Shown: positions 52,438 through 63,398, numbered from the stretch's first letter. The stretch: 64,000 nucleotides of DNA from Phragmites australis (GCF_958298935.1 NC_084938.1:22239501-22303500), one strand, 5' to 3'. Notes: generated by a model not told the origin, from the letters alone. Numbers and translations are program-made.

Positions 52438-52785
52438 TTACGGCCGTGAGATCTCCATCGGCCTTGATTCACCGATTACGCGCTCGGAGCCGCCTTTCGC
52501 CGCCTCCACGTCGCCGTCGTCACCATCGTCGTCTTCATGGCCATTTTCCCTGACCAACGGCACGTACTGCGGTTCCTCCTGGTAGATGCTGCACATCCGG
52601 AGGTAGAGAGCACTACCGCGAGCACCACGGTGGCGGACAGGTACCAGCTGAACTGCAGGTTGACGAGCGCCTTAGCGCGGGCTAGCGCGCCTCCTTCGTC
52701 GTGGCACCGCACGACGTCGTGCCCGTCTTCGTGGTTCAGGAAGCACCCATTGGGCAGGAGCGCCGGCGTCCACAGCATGCGTGAA
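52438..52785 (-). pseudogene. DUF716/TMEM45-like pseudogene, C-terminal part
   Basis: Minus-strand sequence encodes MLWTPALLPNGC, then ARAKALVNLQFSWYLSATVV, which are the last conserved blocks of the DUF716 membrane-protein family. A 2-nt expansion (CTCT to CTCTCT, about 52605) shifts the frame. In the corrected frame the tail resumes with YLRMCSIYQEEPQYVPLVRE and ends at a TAA at 52438-52440. It is separated from its N-terminal half by the copia-D insertion. Confidence 0.88.
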
Positions 52786-53391
52786 TGTTGGGTCCGAGAC
52801 CACTGGATCACGTGCGCGACCACTCCGAATTCACAACAGTGCAAGCGATCAGGCTTCTCGATCACCCGAGCGATCAGAAGTATGAGATCACGCCAACTCA
52901 CAACCACCAGTTACGACCAGCTTGAGCGACCAGTCGTACGTGCTCGACCACAACTAGTCTGGCTATCCGTCCTGTATATGCTGCTCTCAATCACGCCGAT
53001 CGACCAGCAATATCTAGCTACTCCTGAGTCGCGTACTACTCTGTGAGAACAAACTCACGTATCTCGACGAGAAGCAAATAGAACGTCAAACAACAAAAAT
53101 TCGACGAGAACAATAAAACAAGGCAAAAACTCTCTGGAGAAAATTTTAGACTCTATTCAACTCGTGATTTGCACGACTCTGTGTCTTACTTACAAAAATT
53201 AGATATTACAACTCATATTTATAGCAACATGCTAACTCCGAATCCTAACACGAATCGTGCCATTTCACAATCCGACTCCGACTCGAACTCTAACTACTCT
53301 CGTGTATACCGCACGATCGAACCTTGCAAGTTACGAACAGGACTCTAGACAATCGAGTCCCTGATGCCTACGGTAAGGATTAAGTCCAACA
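52786..53391 (-). repeat. 3' LTR of copia-D
   Basis: Pairs with 57703-58306. It is rich in short CGACCA/TGGTCG motifs, including CACGACTAGTCTGGC-like stretches. Plus-strand reading frames in it are incidental. Confidence 0.88.
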
Positions 53392-53401
53392 TACCCCCCT
53401 T
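53392..53401 (-). promoter_or_regulatory. Polypurine tract of copia-D
   Basis: The minus strand reads TTAAGGGGGGTA directly against the 3' LTR. This is the expected plus-strand primer. Confidence 0.7.
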
Positions 53402-54100
53402 AATCTTGTCGTGGGTCTAGATCACGAACTCCCAAAAAATATCGCATGACCACCAGCTTCACCACCGGTAATGCCTTCGTTAGAGCGTCAACTCGCTGCT
53501 CCTCCATGCAGATGAAATCTACCTCAATCTGCCCTTCTTCAACGCACTCACAGATAAAATGAAACTTGGAGTCAATGTGTTTACTGCGGCCATGAAATAC
53601 TGGATTCTTCATCAAAGCAATCGCTGATTTGTTATCAACAAATAATTTGACTACTTTGGGCTCTTCTCCTGTCAACTCCCCCAACAGACTTCTAAGCCAC
53701 AGTGCTTGGCATGCCGTCGCCATTGCCGCCATAAACTCAGCCTCGCAGTAAGACAAAGCCACCGTTTTCTGCTTCTGCGAGTTCTATGACACCAGGCTAT
53801 CATTAATGTAGAAAGTCATACCTCCAGTACTCTTTCTGTCATCCATGTCACCAGCCAGATCACTATCTGTGTAGCCGGTGATCAGCTCTGTTTCTCCTCC
53901 TCTGACCTGCACAATACCATAATACACAGTGCCCTTCAAATACCGAAGAATCTGCTTCACTACCTTGTGATGCATTACCATGGGTATCTCCATGAATCTG
54001 CTTGCCACTTCGACAGCAAAAGAAAGATCAAGTCTTGTATTGAGTAAATACCTCAGGTAACCGATGATGCGACGATACTCAGTTGCATCCACCGACTATC
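53400..54100 (-). pseudogene. copia-D RNase H region
   Basis: Two minus-strand frames: YRRIIGYLRYLLNTRLDLSF through DRKSTGGMTFYIND (53784-54092), then SYCEAEFMAAMATACQALWL and VDNKSAIALMKNPVFHGRSK (53400-53762). They are separated by an in-frame stop. The catalytic-type residues of copia RNase H are largely kept. Confidence 0.85.
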
Positions 54101-54900
54101 CATCTGGATCCTTATATAGTTGTGCCCTTTGTTCCATGGGGAATTTTGTGGGATTGCAATCCAGCATACCGAATTGACCAAGAACCTTTTTCGCATACGC
54201 TGTTTGCTTGATTGTAATTTGCCCATCTTCTTGCGTTACCTCAATCCCGAGATAGTAATTTAGCAATCCGAGATTAGTCATCTCGAACTTACTCATCATC
54301 TGCTGCTTGAATCCCATGATCTCCTCTGGACTATGTCGGCTTGTTCCTCTTGTGTATACGGCGTGATCTTGAGCACACTTCACAAAATCAAGTTGCTTTA
54401 AGCTTCTATCAAGCTGGATATTCCAGGCCCATGGCGCTTGCCGAAATCCATACAGTGCCTTGCTAAGTTTGAGCACAAGATGCGATTTGTTCTTAACTAC
54501 AAATCCCTCCGGCTGGGTCACGTATACTTCCTCTTCGAGCTCACCATTTAAGAATGCTAATTTGACATCCAGATGATGAACTTGCGAACCTCGGTTGGCT
54601 GCAACAGCAAGGATGACGCGTACGGTGTCCAGCCTAGCCACCTATGCAAACACTTCTTCGAAATCGATTCCTTGCCGCTGCACATAGCCTTTCACGACCA
54701 ACCTTGCTTTGTGCTTGATCACATCTCGAGGTGAGTTCTTTTTCAGTTTGTAAACCCATTTGAGCCTAATTGGCTTATGACCAACTGGCAACGCTGTGAG
54801 AGTCCATGTGTCATTCTTCTCTATAGACTCGATCTCCTTGGCCATAGCGTCCTCCCAGACCTACTGTCCAGCAGCCTCAAGGTAGCAAGATGGCTCCTCG
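54096..54900 (-). pseudogene. copia-D reverse transcriptase, YVDD box deleted
   Basis: From N to C: WTLTALPVGHKPIRLKWVYK (54642-54845), an in-frame stop near 54641, HHLDVKLAFLNGELEEEVYV, and KLSKALYGFRQAPWAWN. At about 54325-54350 the sequence passes directly from DHAVYTRGTSRHS to PEEIMGFKQQM. The segment that carries YVDD in related elements is missing, without breaking the frame. The product could not polymerise DNA. Confidence 0.85.
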
Positions 54901-55331
54901 GTCTCTACGCGCATGACATTTGCTTCCAAGTCTTCATCGAGATCCACCCTTGGAGCATCTCTCATGATGTCGTCAATGTACCTATATCACACAGGGCCCT
55001 CATCAGTGCTGCTGCTCCTGCTCGATAGCGGTGTGGCTCGATCATCCACCAGCAATTCCAGTGCTGGCAGCACCACTAGATTTGTGGGGGTCGTTGGAGA
55101 GTCGGCTGTCATGCGTGCCGCAGCGCGTCTCCTGGTTACTGGCCCTTCCGGCGTTAGCTCGCTAGCCAGCGGAGTCGATGAAGGAGCTTGGTCATCATGT
55201 GCCGCGGGCGTTGGCACACCTGCCGGACCACCCGCGAGTGGCATAGAGCCGCTCACCATCGGCTCAGTGCTAATCGCCTCCTTAACATCAAAATCAAACG
55301 GCTCTCCGCCACCTGTTCTTGTACACCAGCT

Positions 55332-56180
55332 TCACTCCATGCTTTCATTGAATTTAACATCACGGCTTACATGAATTTTCCTGTGCCTTGGATCAAAGAG
55401 ACAATGCGCCTTGCAGCCGTCCTCAACGCCAAGATACACCATCGGCTGGCTTCGGTCGTCGAGCTTCTTCAAAAGTGGCGTTGTCACCTTCGCGTGTGCA
55501 GTGCGGCCAAACACATGAAGGTGCGCAAAATGCGGCTTCCTTCTGCTCCAAGCCTCAAACGAGGTGCGTTCATCCAGCGCCTTCGTCGGTAGGCGGTTCA
55601 GCAGATACACCGCGTGCTGCACCGCCTCCCCCCAAAACCTTCCAGTCGCGTTCATGCTCTTGAGGAGGGACCTCGCCATCGCCATCACGGTCCTATTCCT
55701 CCGCTCCACCACGCAATTTTGTTGTGGCGTGTATGGCGCGATGAGGTGCTATTTGATCCCGGCCTCCTCGCATAACTGGGTGAACTCAGCAAAGAGGAAT
55801 TCCCCGCCGCGATCAATCCTTAACGTCTTGATGCGTTGCCCGCTCGTGTTCTCAGCCTGCAACTTGAACTTTCTAAACATGAAGCAAGCTTGGTCCTTTG
55901 ACTTGATCACGAACACCCACATCCACTATGAGTAATCATCAACAATTAACATGAAGTAACTCTTACCGACGAGAGTCGAATGTGTGATCGGCCAACAAAG
56001 GTTAGCATGTAGTAGCTCCAGTGGCTTCTCCGCCCTGAAATTTGCCGCTGCCAGGAACGGCTGCCTCACCTGCTTTGCCAGCAAACACCCGTAACATAAC
56101 TTATTTGGGTGTGTGATCGGCGGCACTCCTGTCGCCATTCCCTTGTCGACGAGCAGCTTCATAGCAATGAAGTTGACGTG
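55332..56180 (-). pseudogene. copia-D integrase
   Basis: Minus-strand segments encode the end of the zinc finger (CYGCLLAKQVRQPF), the core start (ELLHANLCWPITH, LIVDDYS) and the C-terminal part (VERRNRTVMAMARSLLKSM, FWGEAVQHAVYLLNRLP). Stops and a shift near 55750-55925 interrupt the frame between them. Confidence 0.82.
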
Positions 56181-56425
56181 ACTGAGCCTCGCATGCTAGA
56201 GCCACGCTGGATTTTCAAGGCTGGTTAAGAGATACACCAGCGTCGCTTGATGCAGCTCAATCTTGTAGAGGCGATTTGGAGTTCGCCTCACTTTCATTAG
56301 AAACAGTGCAGGACTACTACCATACACACATAGATGTTCAGCATACATGATCACCTTGTGTCCAACCTCGGTAAGTTGTCAAGGCTGATGATATTGCTGC
56401 ACAGTCTTGGAATATAGTAGACTTC

Positions 56426-57666
56426 CTACAACAGCCACTGGTCGCCGTTCTTGCAGCTGAACACGACAGACCCTAAGTCCATGATCTGCACCATGGAGCC
56501 CTCCCCGAACTTCACCTTGCCAGTGACACCTTCATCCAGCTCTCTGAACTTTTCTTTGTCGCTGGTAATGTGATTACTGACCCCATTGTCCAGGTACCAG
56601 ACCTCAGAGCTGGAGCCTCCCTCCGTTGTATCGCGTAGTACCGGCTTCACTTTCTCCTCATTCAGCAATATGGCTCCCCGCTGGTGCTGCTGTTCTTGTG
56701 CTGGCTGTTTTGACACCACAAGTAGCAGGGCCGGCTCGGTGTCGTCAGCACGAGTGAGATGAGTCTCCTCTTCCTTCTTCTTCGGTGCCTTGCACTCGTT
56801 CGCGTAGTGCCCCATCTTGTGGCAGTTGAAGCACTTGGTGTGGCTCTTGTTGCAGCGACTGTCGCCCGAGCCGCTCTCCTCATCATCGCGTGACATCCCG
56901 CCGCGACCACCTCTGCCACAACCTCTGCCGTGTCCACGACCACCCCTGCCGCTGTTGCTGCTATCTACAGCAAGGAGGGATTTGCCCTTGTTGCTTCATG
57001 AGGAGTTGCCACCATCCTTCTTCTGTCGTGCCTGCCACTTCGGCCTGAGTGAACAGAAGCTGGCTGTCGCCGATGCTATTGCCACCGAATGCACGCGGGC
57101 GAGTATGTTCTTCAAACGCCTTAAGCCGCCCCACGGCTTCCTCGAACGACATCTTGTCGAGGTCATAGAACTACTCGATCCTGGCGATCACACTTAGGAA
57201 TCGATCCGGGAGCATCGTCGAGCGTCTCCCCTAAGTTTGCGTACCTGATGGACATGCTATTGAGCCTTCCAGCGTATTGGTCCAGGCTCTCTCCCTCCTG
57301 CATGCGCATGGCATTGAAGTCGCTCTTCAACATTAGAAGTTGCGCGTTCTTGACGTGATCTGCACCGATGAACCTTGTCTTGAGACAATCCCAGACCTCC
57401 TTCTTAGTTTTCTTCCTTGCCACCTGCATCAGGAGATCCTTCAGGAGCGCTTGGAAGAGATGCGACCTCACCTTCTTATCCGTCTTCTCGTCGACGGCCT
57501 CACTGAGCGCTGGCTCGACTGCCTCCCAGACGCCTTGATCTTCCATCATCGCCTGCACGCGAATCACCCAGCTCGTGTAGTTCGTCGTCGTCAACTGCGG
57601 GTACAAGAACGGCCCACCACCGCTCTCCCGCGCCACCTCACCCTGAGGTACGATTGATATCTTCAT
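56426..57666 (-). pseudogene. copia-D gag and protease
   Basis: Starts at ATG 57664-57666 with MKISIVPQGEVARESGGG, 24 nt inside the primer site. The capsid domain is UBN2-type (NYTSWVIRVQAMMEDQGVWE through LLMLKSDFNAMRMQEGESLD). A zinc knuckle (CFNCHKMGHYANEC, about 56788-56830) follows a Gly/Arg-rich stretch. The protease motif WYLDNGVSNHITSD is at about 56560-56605. Shifts and stops occur near 57180 and 56960. Confidence 0.85.
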
Positions 57667-57689
57667 GAGTTAGTGCTGTGCACTACGAG

Positions 57690-57702
57690 CTCTGATACCA
57701 GA
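57690..57702 (-). promoter_or_regulatory. Primer-binding site of copia-D
   Basis: The minus strand reads TCTGGTATCAGAGC next to the 5' LTR and is complementary to initiator tRNA-Met. Confidence 0.8.
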
Positions 57703-58306
57703 TGTTGGGTCTGACCACTGGATCATGTGCGCGACCACTCCGGATTCGCGACAACGTAAGCGACCAGGCTTCTTAACCACCCGAGCGACCAGAAGTATGA
57801 GAGCACACCAACTCACGACCACCAGTCACGACCAGCTTGAGCGACCAGTCGTACGTGCTCGACCACGACTAGTCTGGCTATCTGCCCTGTACGTGCTGCT
57901 CTCAATCACGCCGATCGACCAGCAATGTCCAGCTACTCCTCAGTCGCGTACTACTCTGTGAGAACAAACTTGCGTATCTTGACGAGAAGCAAATAGAATG
58001 TCAAACAACAGAAATTCAACAAGAACAATAAAACAAGGCAAAAACTCTCTGGAGGAAATTTTAGACTCTATTCAACTCGTGACTTGCACGACTCTATGTC
58101 TTGCTTATAAAAATTAGAGATTAGAACTCATATTTATAGCGACTTGCTAACTTTGAATCCTAACACGAATCGTGTCATCCCACTATCCGACTCCGACTCG
58201 AACTCTAACTACTCCCGTGCATACCGCACGATCGAACCTTGCAAGTTACGACCAGGACTCTAGACAATCAAGTCCCCGAGACCTACGACAAGAATTAAGT
58301 CCAACA
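57703..58306 (-). repeat. 5' LTR of copia-D
   Basis: TGTTGG...CCAACA, paired with 52786-53391. A 2-nt difference in length and scattered substitutions separate the two copies. Confidence 0.88.
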
Positions 58307-58892
58307 GTGACTATGAACCACGCGCCCTGGAACATCAGGCTCGCCGACCACACCAAGCTCACCGTGAAGTTCCTGGGCGTGGCGACGCCGAGCACAGTTG
58401 TGGCCAGCGTGACAGCGACGACACCCTGCAGTAGCAAGTGGTACTGGCCCTCCACACCCGTGTGGTCCGCTGAGCGGAGGTGGAAGAACATCAGCTGTTG
58501 CGCGAACGCCGCGGCGGCGACGAGCATCGACACCGTGTCCCGATACAGCACCCAGACACGGTCGAGGTGGATGCCGACCGCAGCGTAGACAAGCAGCTCG
58601 AGTGAGATGGACGCGTGCTCGAAGTTGTGGAGGTGGTCGGCAGGCACGGTGCCGTCGTCATCCAACGGCTGGTGCCTCGTCGGGTCGACGACGAGCTCCA
58701 TGAGGATGGATGCGATGGTGCCGGTGATGACGAGGATAAGCTCGAGGTGGCGGATGCCTCGAACGGGAACTAGACGAGCGCAGCGTAGGAGCTGGGCCGC
58801 AACAGGAAGAGCCTGATGTGGTTGTAGAGATGCCACAGCCCAAAGATGAGGAAGCCGACGCCCAGTGCGACGTGGCCGACGAGCATTCCCAT
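58307..58892 (-). pseudogene. DUF716/TMEM45-like pseudogene, N-terminal part
   Basis: ATG at 58890-58892 starts MGMLVGHVALGVGFLIFGLW, matching the start of the intact paralogue at 63321. A TAG at 58770-58772 replaces the Trp of the conserved TWFP motif. A one-base shift then occurs before RHLELILVITGT. After that the frame is good to MFQGAWFIVT at 58307, including FHLRSADHTGVEGQYHLLLQ, the family's signature region. With the tail shift and the copia insertion, four independent lesions are present, so the gene is dead. Confidence 0.9.
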
Positions 58893-59200
58893 GGCCACGG
58901 CGGCTTGAGCTGGGCTGGAGTTCGGCTATAGGAGAGGAAGGTGGCAAGTGATGGTGTAGGCATGTAGAGGGGTTTGAAGCTGAGGTTTCGTGGGATTTTA
59001 AGATGGTTGGATCGTCGGTTTGAAAGGTTTAACAAGCTTCTTTCGTTAAGTTCGATGGGTTTGTTTCATGGGGTTGCTTGTTGCAGCTACCAAGCTAGGT
59101 CAAAATTATTCTGCGCACGTGAGCAGAGGAACGATCAACTTTCCGACAGCCAAAAAGTATCCATTTTTGGACAAAAAAAATTCCCCACAACTTTCCTTTT
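58893..59200. other. Former upstream region of the DUF716 pseudogene
   Basis: Presumed old promoter DNA with GC-rich and T-rich patches. No clear TATA box and no other gene. Confidence 0.45.
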
Positions 59201-59204
59201 TTGA

Positions 59205-59530
59205 AAAATTTTCAAAAAAAACTTTTCCAAACAAATTTTGAGAGAAAAGATATCGAGAAAAAGTTTTAAGGAAAAGTTATCAAGAAAAAGTTTAAGTTAT
59301 TGAGAAAAAGTTACCTCAAAGTTTTGAGAAAAAAAAGTTATCGAGAAAAATTTGGCTTAAAAGTTTGCAAGAGAAAAAGTTATCAAGAAAAGTTTGACTC
59401 AAAAGTTTTGAGAAAAAAGTTAATGAGAAAAATTTAGCTCAAAAGCTTTGAGAAAAAGTTTTCACAAGAAAAGTTTGGAATAAAATTCAGCACAAACCTT
59501 TTTAACAAAATTTTCAATACGAACTTTTTT
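59205..59530. repeat. Purine-rich degenerate tandem array
   Basis: About 325 bp of imperfect repeats of GAGAAAAAGTTATCGAGAAAAATTTGGCTC-like units (each under 60 bp, split here for reading: GAGAAAAAGTT, ATCGAGAAAA, TTTGACTCAAAAG). One strand is almost purely A/G. No function is known to me. Confidence 0.75.
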
Positions 59531-60179
59531 ATACAAATTTTTCCAGCACAAAAAATTCAACTGTGTGTGGCCCAATCAGCACGAGACCCAGCCGAGTCCA
59601 TAGGCCGCTCCCCATCTGGGCCTCCCGCCCCCCTCTCCCTACCTCTGCCCGGGTGTCCGCGCGCTCCGACTGCCCATCACCTGTTACTTGGGCACACGCG
59701 GACACCCACGAAACAGGATTAGTGAGCTATCAAGTGTCAAAACAAATTAAAGACGACCTACATGGAATGAATCGTCTGTATGCTGATATAAATACACATG
59801 TAATGTCTGAAAATGAAACTTGCTACCACTAAGCATAGAGGGCAAACATGTAGCTGTTAGACTGGCAAACATCTCTAGCATAAATTCGTAAGCCTATTTG
59901 GCAAAGCTTCGGTAAAAAAAAAAAATCATAGAGTTGAAGCTGGGATACACTTTGGATGAGCAATCTTATTTTTATTTTACATTAAACATAGAGGTTTAAA
60001 CAATTTTATTTTGAACTACAACTCCAGATAAGAAGACCGGGAGCTGCAGCGCTGTCAAACGACATTATAGCTCCATGTTTACCTTATGTTGACCATGCAT
60101 GATTTGGTAAAATTAGCTCAAAGGCACATCACATGTTCGGTATTTTCTACGTTACTCACTAAAAGTTCACTTCTACAGG
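59531..60179. other. Intergenic DNA, no gene seen
   Basis: Mixed sequence with a GC-rich patch at 59560-59710 and a poly-A run near 59915. No recognisable domain or repeat. Confidence 0.5.
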
Positions 60180-60690
60180 AACGATGTAATCTAACAGCCT
60201 ATTAGTGACAGATTCTTGAAACCGTCTCTGGAAATTTATAGTAGACGGTCCAACCTTTTGACCGATAATGACCACAACAGAAAGTATCATGGATAATAAA
60301 TTGTTATCGATGGTTCTATTTTAAAAACAGTTGGTGATAATGGTCACCTGATTGTTTTCTTTTAAAAAACAATTAGTAATATATCATCACTGATGGTTTG
60401 TTAATCGTCAGTGATAATATTTTTGTAAATAATAATTATGAGGAATAACATTTTCACTATTAATAATTTTGATAAAAAAAATCATAATTTAATAATTTTG
60501 ATGAAAAAATATTTTCAGAATTAATAGTTTTGATGAAAAAATATTTCATAGCTAATAATTTTTACAATTAATAACTGACAATTATATTGTCACAGTTAAT
60601 ATGTTTGTAGTAGTTGCAGCCTCTACTAAAAGTCACAATTATTAATTTAACAATCAATAATTTTCACAATTGATAATTTTGGTCATAAAT
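60180..60690. repeat. DNA-transposon-like inverted repeats
   Basis: Contains ATCACTGATGG...ATCGTCAGTGAT (about 60388-60418), GTGACAGATT...ACCGTCTCTGG near 60208, and many ATTAATAATTTT-type repeats. The GTCAGTGAT-style motifs are familiar from plant CACTA and related non-autonomous elements. No transposase is present. Confidence 0.4.
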
Positions 60691-60891
60691 GACCGAGCAT
60701 TGCAAATACGTAATGACATTTCAAATATTAATTTAAGTTTAACAGAGGACTGAGCAGGCAATGCCCTATCAATCTATGGGTTCGGAAGAAGTCCTGATGT
60801 CGCCTAGAGTTCGGCTCAAGCATCTAAACCGGTTCCCTGAGCCTAAGGTCAAATAGGGCTTTCACACCCTCTTCACTCCCGCAAATTAGTC

Positions 60892-61105
60892 ACTCCCTCT
60901 AGTCATAAATATTTGTTATTCTCGATATGACATAGTCTACATAACACAACTTTGAACAATAATTTCTACTAAGATATATTTTATGAAACTCAGTACAACT
61001 ATAGTATTATGATTGTATTTTATGAGGCAGTAAGATAAACCTAGTCTAAATATCTAAAATTATATTGAGTCAAAGTATTAAAAGTTTGAACCGAATGTAT
61101 GTTCA
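60892..61105. repeat. Stowaway-like MITE, one end lost
   Basis: Starts ACTCCCTCTAGTCATAAATA and continues with ACACAACTTTGA, ATTTCTACTAAGATATATTT and TGAAACTCAGTACAA. This is the body of a common grass MITE family that resembles an inactive mariner element (from memory). The right terminal inverted repeat is not recognisable. Confidence 0.55.
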
Positions 61106-62430
61106 AAACGACAAGATCGTTACTGAAGGGACAATGGAGCATCATTTTATATCTATAGCACATGTCAATCCTAGAGTCAATTTTAGCTTTCTTTATTCTT
61201 TTAAGAAATCCCTGTGTGTATCTAGTAGCTACTTAAGAAGTTAGCTCTAGGCGGGACGAATGACTTGCTGTACGTAACGTGCTAGTATTGCAAAGCTCAA
61301 ATTAAGTTCCACATAAATACTCCAGCGCCCACCGGATTCCACGAAAACAATTAGCCCGTGTGGCCGTTCAAGTCATTTCTTCTGACCAAACTGATGTTTC
61401 ACGCTTATTTATTCAATAAAGGAATAGAGTTCATGATGAACTAGCTTATATTTAAAAACCATTTGCTTCTTCGATTGCAAGTCTAGAAGGAACCTGCAGG
61501 AGATGAGATGAGATGAGGATGCCCGCACTTACCAAATAAGCTGAGTTAATCACTTGGTTCAAAGCCTTAAAAACGGGTTAAAAAGATCACTTGGTAACAA
61601 GATGCCGGTGTGCTGTCCAAACTAGAGAGTAGAGACCACGGTTTGGCTCACCTTTTTTCTACACTACCACCCCTACCATGAACAAGAGTTCTGCACCCGA
61701 AAATGATCCTTCTTTTTTTCTTTGAAGGAGATTCTTCCATCTTTGAGTGGACGCACACGAGAGTGCCTATCCACATTTATTTTTGCACACTTCCTAATTA
61801 CCAGGCGCTGAAAAACAAGCTCTATCTCTCTGGTGATAAAGAACGACGGCCGCTAGCGGGAGTTAGATGGGACCTTTCTTTGTCGCCAGAACAACTCCTG
61901 AGGGAGAGAGGTTGGCTCGACAGAGAAGACGGGCATGGAGGCAGAGAGGCGAGACGGCGGGGGCACCATCGATCGTAGGCTGCGGAGGACCGCCGGATGG
62001 GGCGGGATGAGGGAGCTCCAAAATGAAGAGATTAGCGAGACGGCGTGCTGTAGACACGGATCTGGCAGCAAGGTGTCGACTAAGATGGCAGGAAGAGGGG
62101 TGGGCTAGGGAGCACGAAGTTCGCTTCGTCCAGAGGTTAAAGAAACGGTCCAACCTTTATATCTCCATCCGAGGTCACATTGGTCGCCTGAAAACAATAA
62201 ATAAAACATGCGCCTTTAAAATAGTATTACCTTTATTTTTGAGGTGCACTACATGAGGCCCTAGGGACATCTTCACTGGATGGACTGAACCTAAGGGCCC
62301 AACTAAACTTAGGCCCAGACAGCCCATCGCACAGGTGATCAGTACGTGTAACAGGTACACACACTTCAGTGTACTTACAAGTGACCGTGAGCAACTAGTT
62401 TTGCATGCGACATATGCTTTCTAGTATCTT
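61106..62430. other. Intergenic DNA, no gene seen
   Basis: Downstream region of the intact DUF716 gene. A GC-rich patch at 61845-62110 is open on both strands but shows no known domain. The end of the DUF716 transcript is not visible. Confidence 0.5.
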
Positions 62431-63321
62431 CTACACCTGCTCTGCAACGGGAAACACGCGCTTCTGCGGCGCGTCCCCGTCGACGATGAGGGCACCGCCG
62501 TCGCCGGCTGGCGGCTGAAGCTGCCTGTACTCCAAGCACCGGCAATCCACCCTGAGGCACAGGTACGCCGTCACGACCCACACCGCGGCGAGCGCCCAGC
62601 TGAACTGAAGGTTGGCCATCACGACCGCCCTCCGCGCCGCATCCTCCGTCGAGCACGCCACCGCGCTCTGCATGGCGGCGCTTCCCTGATCAACGCCGTG
62701 GCACCCCGTCGGCACGAGTGCCGGGACCCACAGCGCGAAGCCCATGACCATGAACCACATGCCCTGGAGCAGCACGGACGCTGACCTCACCACCGCCACG
62801 GCGAAGCTCCTTGGCAGGACGGCCGTGGCGGCCGTGGCGACGAGGGAGGCCGCCACCACTAGCTGCAGCAGCCAGTGGTAGTGGCCCTCGAGGCCGGCGT
62901 GGTCCGCGGAGTGAAACCGGAGCAGGAACAGCTCCTGCCCGAATACCGACGCGGCGAGCGCAGCCACCACGTCCCCAAGCGCGTCGCGGCGCCACGTGAG
63001 GTCGACGGCCAGCGCCACGGACGCGTAAACGGAGAGGTGGAGGTACATGGTGGCGTGCTCGAGGCTGTCCGGCTGGAGGGAGAGCGCGAGGATGGGGAAG
63101 TCGACGAGCTGGTCGACGATGGCGAGCACGGAGAAGGAGAGCAGGAGGTAGAGCTCCAGGTGCCTCAGGCCTGGCAGAGGCGACGGGAAGGGGAACCAGG
63201 TGGCGGAGCGGAACCCGGAGGCGCCCTTGAGCTTGTAGGCCCTGACGGTGTTGAGCGTGTGCCACACGCCGAGGATGGCGAAGGCCAGGCCGGGGAGGAA
63301 GTGGCCTAGGAAGGTGCCCAT
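62431..63321 (-). CDS. DUF716 / TMEM45-like multi-pass membrane protein
   Basis: Single exon, 296 residues, ATG in good context (GCCATGGGC). The family (DUF716, related to animal TMEM45) is a set of integral membrane proteins of unknown molecular role; some plant members have been linked to virus-infection responses. Several hydrophobic segments span the protein, for example about 5-22, 56-80, 97-108, 117-135, 150-170, 177-200 and 235-255. The conserved loop RFHSADHAGLEGHYHWLLQ is at about 136-154 and the late block VMANLQFSWALAAVWVVTAY at about 233-252. Length is normal for the family and there are no lesions. It is the tandem paralogue, in the same orientation, of the pseudogene at 52438-58892 and may be the only working copy here. 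The C-terminal tail is hydrophilic and probably cytosolic. Confidence 0.9.
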   Translation of the reverse strand: MGTFLGHFLPGLAFAILGVWHTLNTVRAYKLKGASGFRSATWFPFPSPLPGLRHLELYLLLSFSVLAIVDQLVDFPILALSLQPDSLEHATMYLHLSVYASVALAVDLTWRRDALGDVVAALAASVFGQELFLLRFHSADHAGLEGHYHWLLQLVVAASLVATAATAVLPRSFAVAVVRSASVLLQGMWFMVMGFALWVPALVPTGCHGVDQGSAAMQSAVACSTEDAARRAVVMANLQFSWALAAVWVVTAYLCLRVDCRCLEYRQLQPPAGDGGALIVDGDAPQKRVFPVAEQV

Positions 63322-63391
63322 GGCTTACTCTTCGCTTGTGCTGATACTGGCCGGTGTTGGACTGTTGGCGTCTGTACGTGTGTGCAATGGC

Positions 63392-63398
63392 TTAAATA
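63392..63398 (-). promoter_or_regulatory. TATA-like box of the DUF716 gene
   Basis: The minus strand reads TATTTAA about 70 bp before the ATG. It is a plausible core promoter with a leader of about 45 nt. Confidence 0.45.

Larger units (their letters stand above)
52786..58306 (-). mobile_element. 5.5 kb copia element (copia-D) inserted in the DUF716 gene
   Basis: Minus-strand element with LTRs at 52786-53391 and 57703-58306 (TGTTGG...CCAACA, about 605 bp each, roughly 90% alike by eye), primer site, gag, protease, integrase, RT and RNase H, and polypurine tract in the right order. The flanks read GTGAA and GTGAC, an imperfect target duplication. The frames are interrupted by stops, and the RT catalytic box is deleted. 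Of the copia elements here it is the most complete in layout, but it is not autonomous. Confidence 0.92.

Noticed and set aside
52537..53046. 169-codon plus-strand frame, partly repeated at 57725-57961
   Set aside because: Made of DUF716 pseudogene antisense plus copia-D LTR. The repeat reflects the paired LTRs.
55188..55935. Plus-strand frames opposite the copia-D integrase
   Set aside because: Antisense shadows. The minus strand has the integrase motifs.
10224..58306. A functional, intact retrotransposon
   Set aside because: Every element here has stops, frameshifts, a lost catalytic box or missing pol.
62690..63309. Alternative frames on both strands over the DUF716 gene
   Set aside because: Shadow frames of a GC-rich coding exon. 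Only one frame shows family motifs.
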